This document shows positions 1 through 10,018 of a DNA stretch of 64,000 bases, in pieces. Both the position numbers and the translations under genes were made by a program. The notes beneath the pieces were generated by a model that saw only the letters and a program-made list of their open reading frames with translations, searched no databases and was not told the DNA's origin. The first letter of the stretch is position 1; every line of letters starts with the position of its first letter. The DNA comes from Pseudolactococcus chungangensis CAU 28 = DSM 22330 (GTDB taxonomy: Bacteria; Bacillota; Bacilli; Lactobacillales; Streptococcaceae), in contig NZ_JXJT01000001.1 of NCBI RefSeq assembly GCF_002441885.1, positions 80,467 through 144,466 of the forward strand. Direction: 5' to 3'.

Positions 1-1005
1 ACTTATGTTTCGATTGTTTTTGGTGAGTTATATCCTAAACGTATCGCGCAAAATCTTAAAGAAAAATATGCTTTAGCATCGGTGACACCACTGAGAATTT
101 TAGGTGTTATCATGAGTCCATTTGTTTGGTTACTAGCGACATCGACTAACATCCTAAGTAAATTGACACCCATGACTTTTGATGATGATTCTGAGAATAT
201 GACGCGTGATGAGATTGAGTACATGCTTAATGCAGACAGTAGTGCACTGGATGAGATTGAACGGGAAATGCTGGCAGGTGTCTTTAGCTTGGATGAGCTC
301 ATGGCGCGTGAGATTATGGTGCCAAGAACTGATGCTTTTATGATAGATATTAGTGAAGGAATTCATGAGAATATCGCAGCTGTTCTTGCTCAAAACTACA
401 GTAGAATTCCCGTCTACGTTGACGATAAGGATAAGGTTGTAGGTGTTTTGCATACCAAAACATTACTAAAAAGTGCTTATGAGAAAGGATTTGATCACCT
501 TGACTTACGTCCGATTTTGCAAGAACCACTTTTTGTGCCAGAGACAATCTTTGTTGATGACCTATTACGGGAACTAAAGAAAACGCAAAATCAAATGGCC
601 ATTTTACTTAATGAGTATGGTGGTGTTGAGGGGATTGTTACACTTGAGGACCTCTTAGAGGAAATCGTTGGTGAAATCGAAGATGAATCTGATATTGCTG
701 AGAAAGATGTTTTCAAAATTAATGAGCATATTTTCATCGTCAAAGGTGGCTTGACTCTGAATGATTTTAATGAATATTTCGATACATATTTAGAATCAGA
801 TGATGTTGATACGATTGCCGGTTATTTCATGGCGGGTATTGGTGCCATTCCAGGTGAAAAGGAACAAATTGATTATGATATTGTGACAGAAAAAGACAAC
901 TTGACTCTAACCAGTCTAGAGGTTGAGGGAACGCGTCTCATTAAACTACGTGTGACTTTTCATGAACCTATTGAGACTGAGGAAAAAGATAGTGACGAAA
1001 AATAA
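1..1005 (+). CDS. HlyC/CorC-family CBS-domain membrane protein (3' part)
   Basis: The reading frame is open from the first base, so the start lies outside the window. The visible part begins at the end of the DUF21/CNNM membrane domain, with the motif GELYPKRIA and one more hydrophobic segment. A cytoplasmic pair of CBS domains follows (LMAREIMVPRTD to LLEEIVGEIEDESD), then the C-terminal CorC/HlyC domain (DVDTIAGYFMAGIGAIPGE). Family members are proposed to move or sense divalent cations, chiefly Mg2+ or Co2+; older 'hemolysin' labels are misleading. The GTG at 82 only marks an internal codon. A terminator follows directly. The family is certain, the substrate unknown. Confidence 0.9.
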   Translation, partial: TYVSIVFGELYPKRIAQNLKEKYALASVTPLRILGVIMSPFVWLLATSTNILSKLTPMTFDDDSENMTRDEIEYMLNADSSALDEIEREMLAGVFSLDELMAREIMVPRTDAFMIDISEGIHENIAAVLAQNYSRIPVYVDDKDKVVGVLHTKTLLKSAYEKGFDHLDLRPILQEPLFVPETIFVDDLLRELKKTQNQMAILLNEYGGVEGIVTLEDLLEEIVGEIEDESDIAEKDVFKINEHIFIVKGGLTLNDFNEYFDTYLESDDVDTIAGYFMAGIGAIPGEKEQIDYDIVTEKDNLTLTSLEVEGTRLIKLRVTFHEPIETEEKDSDEK

Positions 1006-1010
1006 AATTT

Positions 1011-1036
1011 AATCTGCGAAAGCAGATTCTTTTTAT
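1011..1036 (+). terminator. Rho-independent terminator of the CorC-like gene
   Basis: A 7-bp stem AATCTGC/GCAGATT with a GAAA tetraloop is followed by CTTTTTATT, six bases after the stop codon. Confidence 0.85.
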
Positions 1037-1066
1037 TCTATCAAGTTATATATCTGTGACAAGATA

Positions 1067-1113
1067 AAAATAGTCTAGCAACTTAATAAGTTGTTAGACT
1101 ATTTTGCTTTTTA
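1067..1113. terminator. Bidirectional terminator next to tRNA-Leu
   Basis: A long near-perfect stem (1067-1084 with 1088-1105, loop of about three bases) is flanked by T-runs on both strands. On the minus strand it ends the tRNA-Leu transcript. On the plus strand it backs up the preceding terminator. Confidence 0.8.
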
Positions 1114-1120
1114 TAGTGAT

Positions 1121-1202
1121 GCGGAGAAAGGGATTTGAACCCTCACACCCGTACGGATACATGCACCTGAAGCATGCGCGTCTGCCATTCCGCCACCTCC
1201 GC
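1121..1202 (-). tRNA. tRNA-Leu (anticodon CAG)
   Basis: The minus strand folds as a class II tRNA. The acceptor stem is GCGGAGG with CTCCGC. The anticodon stem CATGC/GCATG encloses the loop TTCAGGT, giving anticodon CAG, which reads CUG. A long variable arm and the T-arm GGGTTCAAATCCC follow. CCA is not encoded. The large variable arm and the anticodon together identify leucine. Confidence 0.95.
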
Positions 1203-1287
1203 TCAACTATTCCATTATATCAAAAAAGTGAGAAAAGTGTCGGATAAAAGATAGGATTAAATTTTCCATCTTTACAACAAATGATAG

Positions 1288-1337
1288 TTTTTGGAAGAAA
1301 AAAACTTAAAACAATTATTTTTGGAAGTTTTTGGTAG
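1288..1337 (+). promoter_or_regulatory. Three helically phased direct repeats upstream of the fru promoter
   Basis: The decamer TTTTTGGAAG occurs at 1288-1297 and 1318-1327, and TTTTTGGTAG at 1328-1337. Spacings are 30 and 10 bp, so all three face the same side of the helix. They sit just upstream of the -35 box at 1345. They are candidate sites for the DeoR-type FruR; this role is inferred. Confidence 0.5.
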
Positions 1338-1344
1338 AAAATGC

Positions 1345-1373
1345 TTGACAATGAATGATTTTGCTTGTATAAT
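1345..1373 (+). promoter_or_regulatory. Sigma-A promoter of the fruRKA operon
   Basis: TTGACA (1345-1350) and TATAAT (1368-1373) are separated by exactly 17 bp. A cre palindrome follows the -10 box. Confidence 0.88.
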
Positions 1374-1377
1374 AAAA

Positions 1378-1393
1378 CTGTAAACGGTTACAG
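1378..1393 (+). promoter_or_regulatory. cre site (CcpA operator) of fruRKA
   Basis: CTGTAAACGGTTACAG is a perfect palindrome that fits the CcpA cre consensus (TGWAANCGNTNWCA). It lies at about the transcription start, where CcpA binding would block initiation when glucose is present. Confidence 0.85.
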
Positions 1394-1450
1394 CGAGTGT
1401 TGAATTTACCTCCATCAGGTAGATGTTGCTGAATCATTAGGAGAACGGCC

Positions 1451-2173
1451 ATGCTAAAAAACGCTAGAAAACAAAAGATTTTAGACCTTGTCAATCAACA
1501 AGGGTATGTGACTTTGGAGCTTTTGGCACAAGGTTTGAACACGAGTGAATCGACGATTAGACGCGATTTAACGGAGTTGGATAAAAGTCAACAGCTCAGA
1601 CGTGTTCATGGTGGGGCTGAAAGTCTATTCAACTTACGCTATGAAGAAGGGGTTGCTGAAAAATCTGTTAAAAATGTGCAAGCTAAGCAAATTATTGCAC
1701 AAAGAGCAGTCAGCCTTCTTAATAATGATGATGTGATTTTCATGGATGCGGGGACAACTGTTGCCATGATGACGGACTATCTAACGGATGTGGCAAACAT
1801 TACAGTCGTCACTAACTCAGTTCATACTGCGTCAACACTGATGGATAAAAAAATTAAAACCATTATCATCGGTGGTGCGGTTAAACCAACAACAGAAGCT
1901 GTTACAGGTAATTTTGCGATTCAGCAACTCGTGACCTTTAACTTTAGCAAGGCTTTCATTGGGGCGAATGGTATCTCAAGAGATGGTGGTATCACAACGC
2001 CAGATGAAGAAGAAGCGATGATTAAACGTTTAGTATTACGACAGTCCAAAAAGAAATATATTTTAGCTGACAGTTCAAAACTAGGCCAGATCTATTTTGC
2101 AAAAATTGCAGAATTTGATGACAAAATTGACATTATTACGGAGGAAATTCATGATTTACACAGTGACACTTAA
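1451..2173 (+). CDS. fruR: DeoR-family fructose operon repressor FruR
   Basis: The 240-residue protein has an N-terminal DeoR winged helix (about residues 5-57, with STIRRDLTELDKSQQLRRVHGG as recognition region) and a C-terminal sugar-phosphate sensing domain (MDAGTTVAMM, VVTNSVHTA, GANGISRDGGITTPDEEE). FruR repressors of this type respond to fructose-1-phosphate. The ATG at 1451 follows AGGAGAACGGCC. The gene is first in an operon with fruK and fruA, and its end overlaps the fruK start by 23 bases. Expected control is autoregulation plus CcpA through the upstream cre site. The role is assigned from family and context. Confidence 0.92.
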   Translation: MLKNARKQKILDLVNQQGYVTLELLAQGLNTSESTIRRDLTELDKSQQLRRVHGGAESLFNLRYEEGVAEKSVKNVQAKQIIAQRAVSLLNNDDVIFMDAGTTVAMMTDYLTDVANITVVTNSVHTASTLMDKKIKTIIIGGAVKPTTEAVTGNFAIQQLVTFNFSKAFIGANGISRDGGITTPDEEEAMIKRLVLRQSKKKYILADSSKLGQIYFAKIAEFDDKIDIITEEIHDLHSDT

Positions 2174-3062
2174 CCCATCTATCGACTTTTTGGTACGCTT
2201 ACCAGAGTTCAAAGTAGGCGAGGTTAATCGAATGACTAGCGACGATAAATTCCCTGGTGGTAAAGGGATTAATGTTTCGCGTATTTTAGCTCGCCTTGGT
2301 TCAAACTCGACTGCTTTAGGTTTTCTTGGAGGCTTTACTGGTGCATTTATCAAGGAAAAACTTGAAGCAGAAGATATTCAAACGGATTTTGTCAAGATTG
2401 CATCAGACACGAGAATCAATGTCAAAATCAAATCGAATATCGAAAGTGAAATCAATGGTGCAGGACCGAAAATCTCAGCAGCAGAGCAAGATGCCTTCTT
2501 TGCCAAACTTGATGGTTTAACAGCATCAGATATCGTTGTCCTAGCCGGTTCAGCACCAGCTAGCCTTGGACAAGATTTCTACCTAGATGTCATTAACAAA
2601 ATCAAAGCGCAAGGCGCTGAGTTTGTCATTGATATTGAAGGCGATGTCTTGGTTAAATCTTTAGCCAACCGCCCATTGGTTGTCAAACCTAACAACCATG
2701 AGTTAGGTGCTATCTACGGTGTCGAGTTTGATAGCGTAGAAGAGTTGATTCCTTATGGTCACAAGTTATTGGCTGATGGCGCACAATACGCCATGATTTC
2801 CATGGCTGGTGATGGCGCGCTCTTATTTGCGGATGGCAAAACTTACTTTGCCAAAGCGATTAAAGGTACGGTAAAAAATTCTGTTGGAGCTGGTGACTCG
2901 ATGATTGCTGGTTTTGTCGGAGAATTTGCTAAGTCACATGATGCGGTCAAAGCTTTCCGTCAGGGTGTCGCTTGTGGTACCGCAACAGCTTTCTCAGATG
3001 ACCTGGCATCAACAGCATTCATCCAAGAAATCGCTGACCAAGTGGTCATTGAAGAACGTTAA
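2151..3062 (+). CDS. fruK: 1-phosphofructokinase
   Basis: The 303-residue PfkB-family kinase phosphorylates fructose-1-phosphate to fructose-1,6-bisphosphate. The signature near the N-terminus is seen (GGKGINVSRILARLG), as is the C-terminal ATP/anion-hole motif (VGAGDSMIAGFVGE), whose Asp is the catalytic base. The ATG at 2151 is chosen because GGAGG lies just upstream (from 2140) and MIYTVTLNPSID is the normal family N-terminus; a longer frame from 2097 lies inside fruR. It overlaps fruR by 23 bases, which suggests translational coupling. fruA follows 32 bases later. Confidence 0.95.
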   Translation: MIYTVTLNPSIDFLVRLPEFKVGEVNRMTSDDKFPGGKGINVSRILARLGSNSTALGFLGGFTGAFIKEKLEAEDIQTDFVKIASDTRINVKIKSNIESEINGAGPKISAAEQDAFFAKLDGLTASDIVVLAGSAPASLGQDFYLDVINKIKAQGAEFVIDIEGDVLVKSLANRPLVVKPNNHELGAIYGVEFDSVEELIPYGHKLLADGAQYAMISMAGDGALLFADGKTYFAKAIKGTVKNSVGAGDSMIAGFVGEFAKSHDAVKAFRQGVACGTATAFSDDLASTAFIQEIADQVVIEER

Positions 3063-3094
3063 TTCATTTATTTTATATTTAGAAAGGTTTTCTT

Positions 3095-5044
3095 ATGAAA
3101 ATTCAAGACTTATTGCAAAAAAACGCGATGATTTTATCGCTCAACGCAACCAATAAGGCAGATGCCATCTCAGAAATGGTTCAAAAGCTCGTTGACACAG
3201 GCTACGTCACTGACTATGACACGTTTAAAGATGGTATCTTGGCGCGTGAGGCTTTGACAACGACTGGTCTTGGCGATGGTATTGCCATGCCTCACAGCAA
3301 AAATGCGGCAGTCAAAGAAGCAGTTGTGTTATTTGCGAAGAAAGATGGCGGACTAGACTATGAATCATTAGATGGTCAACCAACTGATTTATTCTTTATG
3401 ATTGCAGCGCCGGATGGCGCTAATGACACACATTTAGCAGCACTTGCTGAATTGTCTAAGTATCTCATGAAAGATGGCTTTGCGGATTCACTTCGTGCAA
3501 CATCAACGCCTGACCAAGTGTTAGCAGCATTCAACGCTGCTGAAGCAGCAACAGTTGAAGAAGCCGTTGCTGCAATTAATAATGACGGAGACTTCGTCGT
3601 TGCGGTGACAGCTTGTACAACAGGTATTGCCCACACTTATATGGCTGAAGAAGCGCTTAAAAAACAAGCAAAAGCCCTCGGTGTGGCAATTAAAGTCGAA
3701 ACAAATGGTGCATCTGGTATTGGTAACAAATTGACAGCAGAGGACATTAAAAAAGCCAAAGGTGTGATTATCGCAGCTGATAAGGCTGTCGAGATGGACC
3801 GTTTTGATGGCAAACCATTGATTTTGAAACCAGTTGCGGCTGGTATTCGTGAACCAGAAAACTTGATTAAAGCAGTACTTTCAGGTAACTTACCAACTTA
3901 TAAAGCAACAGGTCAAGCCCAAGAAAATAACTCTGAGGAAAAACTCAGCATCGGTAAAGCTTTCTACAAACACTTGATGAGTGGGGTTTCAAGTATGTTA
4001 CCGTTCGTTATCGGTGGCGGTATTGCGATTGCGATTGCCTTCCTCATTGATAATGCCATGGGTGTACCAAAAGACCAACTTGCTAACCTTGGTAGCTACC
4101 ATGAATTAGCATCAGTCTTCAAACAACTCGGTGGTGCAGCCTTTGGCTTCATGCTTCCAATCCTTGCCGGTTACATCGCTTACTCTATCGCTGAAAAACC
4201 AGGTTTAGTTGCAGGTTTCGTTGCAGGTGCGATTGCATCAAATGGTCTTGCCTTTGGTAAAGTACCATTTGCCAGTGGTGGTGAGAAGACATTAGCTTTG
4301 GCTGGTGTACCGTCTGGTTTCTTGGGCGCACTTGTTGGTGGTTTCCTTGCCGGTGGTGTTATCCTCATTCTTAAAAAAGTATTTTCTAATGTCCCACGCT
4401 CGCTTAACGGTATTGTTTCAATCTTGGTTTATCCAGTATTAGGTGTTTTGATTACTGGTTTCCTCATGCTCTTTGTCAATATCCCGATGGCGGCTATCAA
4501 CAGTGGCTTGACAAACTTCCTTAATAGTTTATCAGGTGCCAATGCAGTGTTACTAGGGGCTTTACTTGGCGGCATGATGGCTATTGATATGGGCGGACCG
4601 TTTAACAAAACCGCTTATGTTTTCGGGACAGGAACACTTGCAGCGACGGTTGCTTCTGGTGGTTCAGTTGTCATGGCAGCAGTTATGGCTGGTGGTATGG
4701 TACCACCACTCGCAGTTTTTGTTGCAACATTACTCTTTAAAAATAAATTTACTAAAGAAGAACAAGATTCTGGTTTGACAAATATTGTTATGGGATTGTC
4801 ATTCATCACTGAGGGTGCCATTCCATTTGGCGCAGCTGACCCAGCGCGTGCCATTCCATCCTTTATCCTCGGTTCTGCTGTTACAGGTGGTCTTGTCGGT
4901 GCGCTTGGTATTAAACTCATGGCGCCACACGGCGGTATCTTCGTTATCGCTTTGACAAGTAATCCAATCATGTATCTAGTTGCTGTTGCAATCGGTGCAG
5001 TCATCTCAGGTATTGTGTTTGGCGCCTTGCGTAAAGCGAAATAA
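3095..5044 (+). CDS. fruA: Fructose-specific PTS transporter, fused EIIABC
   Basis: The 649-residue membrane permease imports fructose as fructose-1-phosphate, the substrate of the upstream kinase. Domain order is A-B-C. EIIA spans about residues 1-150 with the phospho-histidine H67 in GIAMPHSKN. EIIB spans about 165-270 with the phospho-cysteine C174 in TACTTGIAHTYMA. EIIC, from about residue 285, is hydrophobic and carries the conserved GGPFNKTAY and the late motif TEGAIPFGAADP. Length and order are typical of the family. RBS AGAAAGG lies upstream of ATG 3095. It is the last gene of the operon and ends at a strong terminator. Confidence 0.96.
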   Translation: MKIQDLLQKNAMILSLNATNKADAISEMVQKLVDTGYVTDYDTFKDGILAREALTTTGLGDGIAMPHSKNAAVKEAVVLFAKKDGGLDYESLDGQPTDLFFMIAAPDGANDTHLAALAELSKYLMKDGFADSLRATSTPDQVLAAFNAAEAATVEEAVAAINNDGDFVVAVTACTTGIAHTYMAEEALKKQAKALGVAIKVETNGASGIGNKLTAEDIKKAKGVIIAADKAVEMDRFDGKPLILKPVAAGIREPENLIKAVLSGNLPTYKATGQAQENNSEEKLSIGKAFYKHLMSGVSSMLPFVIGGGIAIAIAFLIDNAMGVPKDQLANLGSYHELASVFKQLGGAAFGFMLPILAGYIAYSIAEKPGLVAGFVAGAIASNGLAFGKVPFASGGEKTLALAGVPSGFLGALVGGFLAGGVILILKKVFSNVPRSLNGIVSILVYPVLGVLITGFLMLFVNIPMAAINSGLTNFLNSLSGANAVLLGALLGGMMAIDMGGPFNKTAYVFGTGTLAATVASGGSVVMAAVMAGGMVPPLAVFVATLLFKNKFTKEEQDSGLTNIVMGLSFITEGAIPFGAADPARAIPSFILGSAVTGGLVGALGIKLMAPHGGIFVIALTSNPIMYLVAVAIGAVISGIVFGALRKAK

Positions 5045-5072
5045 GGATCAATCTTACCCAAATTTTTATCAT

Positions 5073-5103
5073 AAAAAGAACGTCTGCTATGGACGTTCTT
5101 TTT
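5073..5103 (+). terminator. Terminator of the fru operon
   Basis: A 12-bp stem AAAAAGAACGTC/GACGTTCTTTTT with a 7-base loop and a T-run follows the fruA stop. Confidence 0.9.
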
Positions 5104-5130
5104 GTTTGACCGTAGAATTGCTCACAAATC

Positions 5131-5162
5131 AAAAACCTGATGACAAATTGATTCATCAGGTT
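5131..5162 (-). terminator. Terminator of lysS
   Basis: A 10-bp perfect stem AACCTGATGA/TCATCAGGTT lies just past the lysS stop. Read on the minus strand it is followed by TTTTTGATTTG. Confidence 0.85.
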
Positions 5163-5177
5163 CTGCTTTAATTGTTA

Positions 5178-6686
<1,509 letters not shown>

Positions 6687-6739
6687 TCATTGCTTTCATT
6701 TTATCATATTATAGTAGATTTGTGTAGCCAGCGATATAA

Positions 6740-6776
6740 AACAAAACGATTTTTAATCATTAAAAATCGTTTTGTT
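6740..6776 (-). terminator. Terminator of the alpha/beta hydrolase gene
   Basis: An 18-bp perfect stem (6740-6757 with 6759-6776), closing on a minimal loop, is followed by TTTTGTTTT-type sequence on the minus strand. It lies between the hydrolase stop and the lysS leader. Confidence 0.85.
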
Positions 6777-6785
6777 GCGTTCAAA

Positions 6786-7715
6786 TTAATAGTTATCCAA
6801 AAAGGCAGTGACCTTGGCATAATAGCCAGCCTTATCTGTTTCTAAAGATTTAGCATGTTTAGCCCCCTTGACGATAAATTTTTCACGTGGGCCTTTCGTT
6901 GCGGCGTAATTTTGATCAACCATTGCTGTCGGTACAAAATCATCGGCATCGCCGTGGATGAAGAGAACCGGTAGCTTGTTATGAGCGAGCGCCTTGACAG
7001 AGCTTGCATCTGCCTCGCCATAGGCGAACCCTGCTCGGATTTTAGAGAGTGCAGATACCTCATAGAGTAGCGGAAAGGCTGGCAAATTGTACATATCCTT
7101 GGCTTGGAAAGTTAGTTCATCCCATACAGAGCTGTAACCGCAGTCCTCAATGATGTTTACCACGTTCTTGGGTAAATCTTGACCGGACGCCATCATCACA
7201 GTGGCTGCGCCCATAGAGAGGCCAAAGTAGGTAATCTTAGACTTAGGGTTAGTCTTAATCAGTTGATCTGTCCATTTGGTGAGGTCGCATTTGTCCGTCA
7301 CCCCATAGCCAATTAAGGTCCCGTCAGATGCCCCGTGTGCGCGGTTGTCAGGCAAGAGCACGTTATAGCCAAGTTTATGGAAAAGCATACCATAAGCCGC
7401 CATCTGTTCCTTGCTGCCGTTAAAACCGTGGACTACGATGACCGTTTTATCTGTTTTATTTTCAGCTGGGACATACCAAGCTTTGAGATTTAAACCGTCA
7501 TTTTTTAGGGACAAGTTTTCTTTGTCTAGCTTGAGAAAATCTTTCTCATCTTGATAAACGGGAGAAGCTTGAGGTGTTGCGGCATGACTGATAAAGGACT
7601 TATCGCCACGAACCTGCGCCACATGGAAGAAGTAAAAGCTAGCACCTATTGAAACGATAGCTAGGAATGAGACGATGCCTACAATTATTTTAAATAGTGT
7701 TTTCTTTTTTATCAT
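6786..7715 (-). CDS. Membrane-anchored alpha/beta hydrolase
   Basis: The protein (309 residues from ATG 7715) has one N-terminal transmembrane segment (IIVGIVSFLAIVSIGASFYF), then an alpha/beta-hydrolase fold outside the membrane. Seen are the oxyanion strand VIVVHGFNGSKEQ, the nucleophile elbow GLSMGA, the acid in HGDADDFVP and the histidine in GAKHAKS, so the Ser-Asp-His triad is complete. The substrate cannot be read from sequence; relatives include YqkD/FrsA-like esterases. A TTG at 7763 would add 16 residues, but the hydrophobic start after MIKKK favours ATG 7715, although no strong ribosome site is seen. It is monocistronic. Confidence 0.85.
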   Translation of the reverse strand: MIKKKTLFKIIVGIVSFLAIVSIGASFYFFHVAQVRGDKSFISHAATPQASPVYQDEKDFLKLDKENLSLKNDGLNLKAWYVPAENKTDKTVIVVHGFNGSKEQMAAYGMLFHKLGYNVLLPDNRAHGASDGTLIGYGVTDKCDLTKWTDQLIKTNPKSKITYFGLSMGAATVMMASGQDLPKNVVNIIEDCGYSSVWDELTFQAKDMYNLPAFPLLYEVSALSKIRAGFAYGEADASSVKALAHNKLPVLFIHGDADDFVPTAMVDQNYAATKGPREKFIVKGAKHAKSLETDKAGYYAKVTAFLDNY

Positions 7716-8336
7716 TACTATATTGTAACAAAAATAGGAAAAATGAACATATTCGATGATCAAAATGTAGTTATAGCGTGCGTTATTGTTGCTATTTTTT
7801 ATTGTTACGCCTGACTGTATTTGAAAATTTATGAGGGGAATTTACTGCTAAATAAAGAGCTGCAAAATGTGAAGTGTTCTGAAAGTAGAAGATTTTCAAC
7901 TTTTAAATAAAATAAATTGACGTGATAGAATAGAGCTGGCAACGCTAAATGAGATATGCGAATGTATGCCAGTATAAAATTCGCTATCATTTTATGTTTT
8001 TATTTGGCGGTATTTCGATTAATAAATTGATAATTGAATGAATAGATGTTAAAACGAAGAAAAGTAAGGCGAATTATGCTGTAACGATTACGGTTGATTT
8101 GACTAAAGCTGATAAAACTAAATTAGCTCAAATCTTTCTACCTATTGATTTTTCTAAAATAAAAGCCTAAAAAACTGCTGAAAAAGAACTGAGAAATTTA
8201 CAGTTTAAAATTGAAAAATGACAGGACACTGTTAGTAGAGTAGCTTAATTTCCTGATTGATGAGCAATAGAAATCGCTTAATTGAGGCGATTTTAAATTA
8301 TTATCAATAAAAATGAAAAAATATACAAAAAACCGC
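7716..8336. other. Long non-coding or decayed intergenic stretch
   Basis: About 620 bases between the hydrolase and the argG promoter hold no intact gene. The sequence is AT-rich with many stops in all frames. The only coding-like piece is the fragment at 8042-8170. No hairpin with a T-run and no clear promoter is seen apart from those of argG. Confidence 0.6.
8042..8170 (+). pseudogene. Remnant of an unidentified gene (C-terminal piece)
   Basis: An open stretch of 42 codons without any ATG ends at TAA 8168. It reads as plausible protein with alternating beta-like and helical parts (NYAVTITVDLTKADKTKLA, then QIFLPIDFSKIKA). Composition and codon use look coding, but there is a TGA just upstream and no start. 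It may be the tail of a small secreted protein or lipoprotein. I do not recognise the family. Confidence 0.35.
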
Positions 8337-8365
8337 TTGACAAATGTATTTTTATGCAGTAAACT
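8337..8365 (+). promoter_or_regulatory. argG promoter
   Basis: TTGACA (8337-8342) is followed after 17 bp by TAAACT (8360-8365), a 4/6 match to the -10 consensus. A consensus TATAAT at 8371 has no matching -35 at normal spacing. ARG boxes overlap this promoter. Confidence 0.65.
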
Positions 8366-8379
8366 GTATATATAATCAA
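8345..8379 (+). promoter_or_regulatory. Tandem ARG boxes (ArgR/AhrC operator)
   Basis: TGTATTTTTATGCA (8345-8358) and TGTATATATAATCA (8366-8379) both resemble the ARG box (TGNATWWWWATNCA). Their centres are 21 bp apart, two helical turns, as expected for an ArgR hexamer. The first lies between the -35 and -10 elements and the second just after -10, so arginine-dependent repression of argG is expected. Confidence 0.7.
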
Positions 8380-8408
8380 AAAAACAAAGAAATTGAGGAC
8401 TTATACAC

Positions 8409-9611
8409 ATGGCAAAAGAAAAAATTGTACTCGCCTATTCAGGTGGTTTAGATACGTCAGTTGCAATCAAATGGCTCGTTGACGAAGGCTATGATGTCGT
8501 CGCTGCTTGTTTGGATGTTGGCGAAGGCAAAGACCTTGATTTCATCAAAGAAAAAGCCTTGACGGTTGGGGCTATTGAGTCATATGTTATCAATGCGAAA
8601 GAAGATTTCACGCATAACTATGTTGGTTACGCTATCAAAGGTAATCTCATGTATGAACAAAAATATCCACTCGTTTCAGCTTTGTCACGTCCATTGATTT
8701 CAAAAGCCTTGGTTGAAGTGGCGCGTGAAACAGGTGCAGCTGGGATTGCCCATGGCTGTACAGGTAAAGGCAATGACCAAGTGCGTTTTGAAGTGGCGAT
8801 TCATTCACTTGCCCCTGACTTGAAAGTCTTAGCACCGGTTCGGGAATGGAAATGGTCTCGTGAGGCTGAAATCGAATATGCTAAAAATAATGGTATCCCT
8901 GTACCCGCAGACCTTGATAATCCATACTCAATTGACATGAACCTCTGGGGTCGTGCCATTGAGGCAGGCATTCTCGAAAATCCTTGGAACGAATGTCCAG
9001 AAGATGCTTTCTTCATGACAACGTCTATCGAAAATGCACCAAATGAAGCTGAATTCATCGAATTGACCTTTGAAAAAGGCATTCCTGTTGCGCTCAATGG
9101 TCAAACATTGCCCTTATATCAACTGATTAATGATGTCAATGTCATTGCGGGTAAACACGGCATCGGTCGGATTGACCATGTAGAAAATCGTTTGGTCGGC
9201 ATTAAATCACGTGAAATCTACGAATGTCCAGGGGCGACTGTTATTCTCAAAGCCCATAAAGACATTGAAGATATTACTTTTGTTCGTGAAGTGTCACATT
9301 TCAAACCAGTGATTGAAAACGAACTCTCAAACACAATTTATAATGGGCTTTGGTTCAATCCAGCGACTGATGCGCTTAAAGCCTATATTGACAGCACACA
9401 AGAAGTTGTCAATGGGACAGTGAAAGTGAAACTTTATAAAGGCAATGCCATCTGTATCGGACGGAAATCACCTAATTCACTTTACGACGAGAACTTGGCA
9501 ACTTATACAGCAGCTGATGAATTTGACCAAGATGCCGCAGTCGGTTTCATCAAACTTTGGGGACTACCATCACAAGTTAATGCGCAAGTTTGGGACAAGT
9601 TAAAAGGTTGA
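8409..9611 (+). CDS. argG: Argininosuccinate synthase
   Basis: The 400-residue cytoplasmic enzyme joins citrulline and aspartate with ATP to form argininosuccinate, the penultimate step of arginine synthesis. The N-terminal N-type ATP pyrophosphatase P-loop is [15 protein letters not shown], and the substrate-binding [17 protein letters not shown] is intact. Length is typical. GAGGAC precedes ATG 8409. argH lies 407 bases downstream and has its own -10 element. The upstream ARG boxes predict repression by arginine. Confidence 0.98.
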   Translation: MAKEKIVLAYSGGLDTSVAIKWLVDEGYDVVAACLDVGEGKDLDFIKEKALTVGAIESYVINAKEDFTHNYVGYAIKGNLMYEQKYPLVSALSRPLISKALVEVARETGAAGIAHGCTGKGNDQVRFEVAIHSLAPDLKVLAPVREWKWSREAEIEYAKNNGIPVPADLDNPYSIDMNLWGRAIEAGILENPWNECPEDAFFMTTSIENAPNEAEFIELTFEKGIPVALNGQTLPLYQLINDVNVIAGKHGIGRIDHVENRLVGIKSREIYECPGATVILKAHKDIEDITFVREVSHFKPVIENELSNTIYNGLWFNPATDALKAYIDSTQEVVNGTVKVKLYKGNAICIGRKSPNSLYDENLATYTAADEFDQDAAVGFIKLWGLPSQVNAQVWDKLKG

Positions 9612-9621
9612 AGCGACTGTT

Positions 9622-9699
9622 TAGTTTCGTAGAAATTTAGGGATTTTCCGTAAGCGAACGAAGTTCGTGCGGAAAAATCATCTAATTTCCTAGAAACTA
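9622..9699. repeat. Long imperfect foldback after argG
   Basis: TAGTTTC (9622-9628) pairs with GAAACTA (9693-9699). The arms continue inward through AGAAATT/AATTTC and GATTTTCCG/CGGAAAAATC to a small inner hairpin GCGAAC/GTTCGT. No T-run follows, so it is not a simple terminator. Confidence 0.6.
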
Positions 9700-9742
9700 G
9701 GAGCTGAAACTGGATTAAAATTGATAAAGAAAAATAAGCCAG

Positions 9743-9877
9743 TCATCAAATAAACTAAGTCAGAGAACTGGATTTGAGACGTTATAACCAATAACGATTT
9801 CAGAGAGAATCATTGGTCAGGTTAAGAAATTCCGTGAGATTTCACCACATAGAAATTAAAAGTAATCAGAGAATTAC
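9743..9877. repeat. Three serial hairpins sharing a CAGAGA loop
   Basis: AGT-CAGAGA-ACT (9758-9769), GATT-TCAGAGAG-AATC (9796-9811, inside an outer CCAAT/ATTGG stem) and GTAAT-CAGAGA-ATTAC (9862-9877) lie in a row in the argG-argH gap. Stems differ while the loop sequence is kept. Confidence 0.5.
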
Positions 9878-9888
9878 AATTTCGCTTT

Positions 9889-9913
9889 AAAGCGCTAGAC
9901 TAGGCGCTTTTTT
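9889..9913 (+). terminator. Terminator of argG
   Basis: AAAGCGC (9889-9895) pairs with GCGCTTT (9904-9910) and a T6 run follows. It lies directly before a TATAAT at 9916-9921 that could serve argH. Confidence 0.7.
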
Positions 9914-10018
9914 GATATAATAAATTAAACCTGATAATGGTAGATTAAATTCTACTTTAACTAGAGTTACTAAAAAGCTGAGAATAGCGATCAATCTAGA
10001 AATAATGGAGACAAGACA

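Noticed and set aside
82-1005. A complete 307-residue gene starting at GTG 82
   Set aside because: The frame is open upstream to base 1 and encodes the conserved GELYPKR part of the DUF21 domain, so the GTG is internal.
2097-2150. fruK start at 2097
   Set aside because: The extension lies inside fruR and adds a non-family N-terminus; ATG 2151 has a ribosome site and the standard MIYTVTLNPSID start.
4615-5061. Long minus-strand frame of 148 codons opposite fruA
   Set aside because: It is a shadow of the Ala/Gly-rich EIIC coding strand and has no ribosome site or recognisable domain.
8371-8376. TATAAT as the argG -10 box
   Set aside because: It is 28 bp from TTGACA and has no -35 at 17 bp; it belongs to the second ARG box instead.
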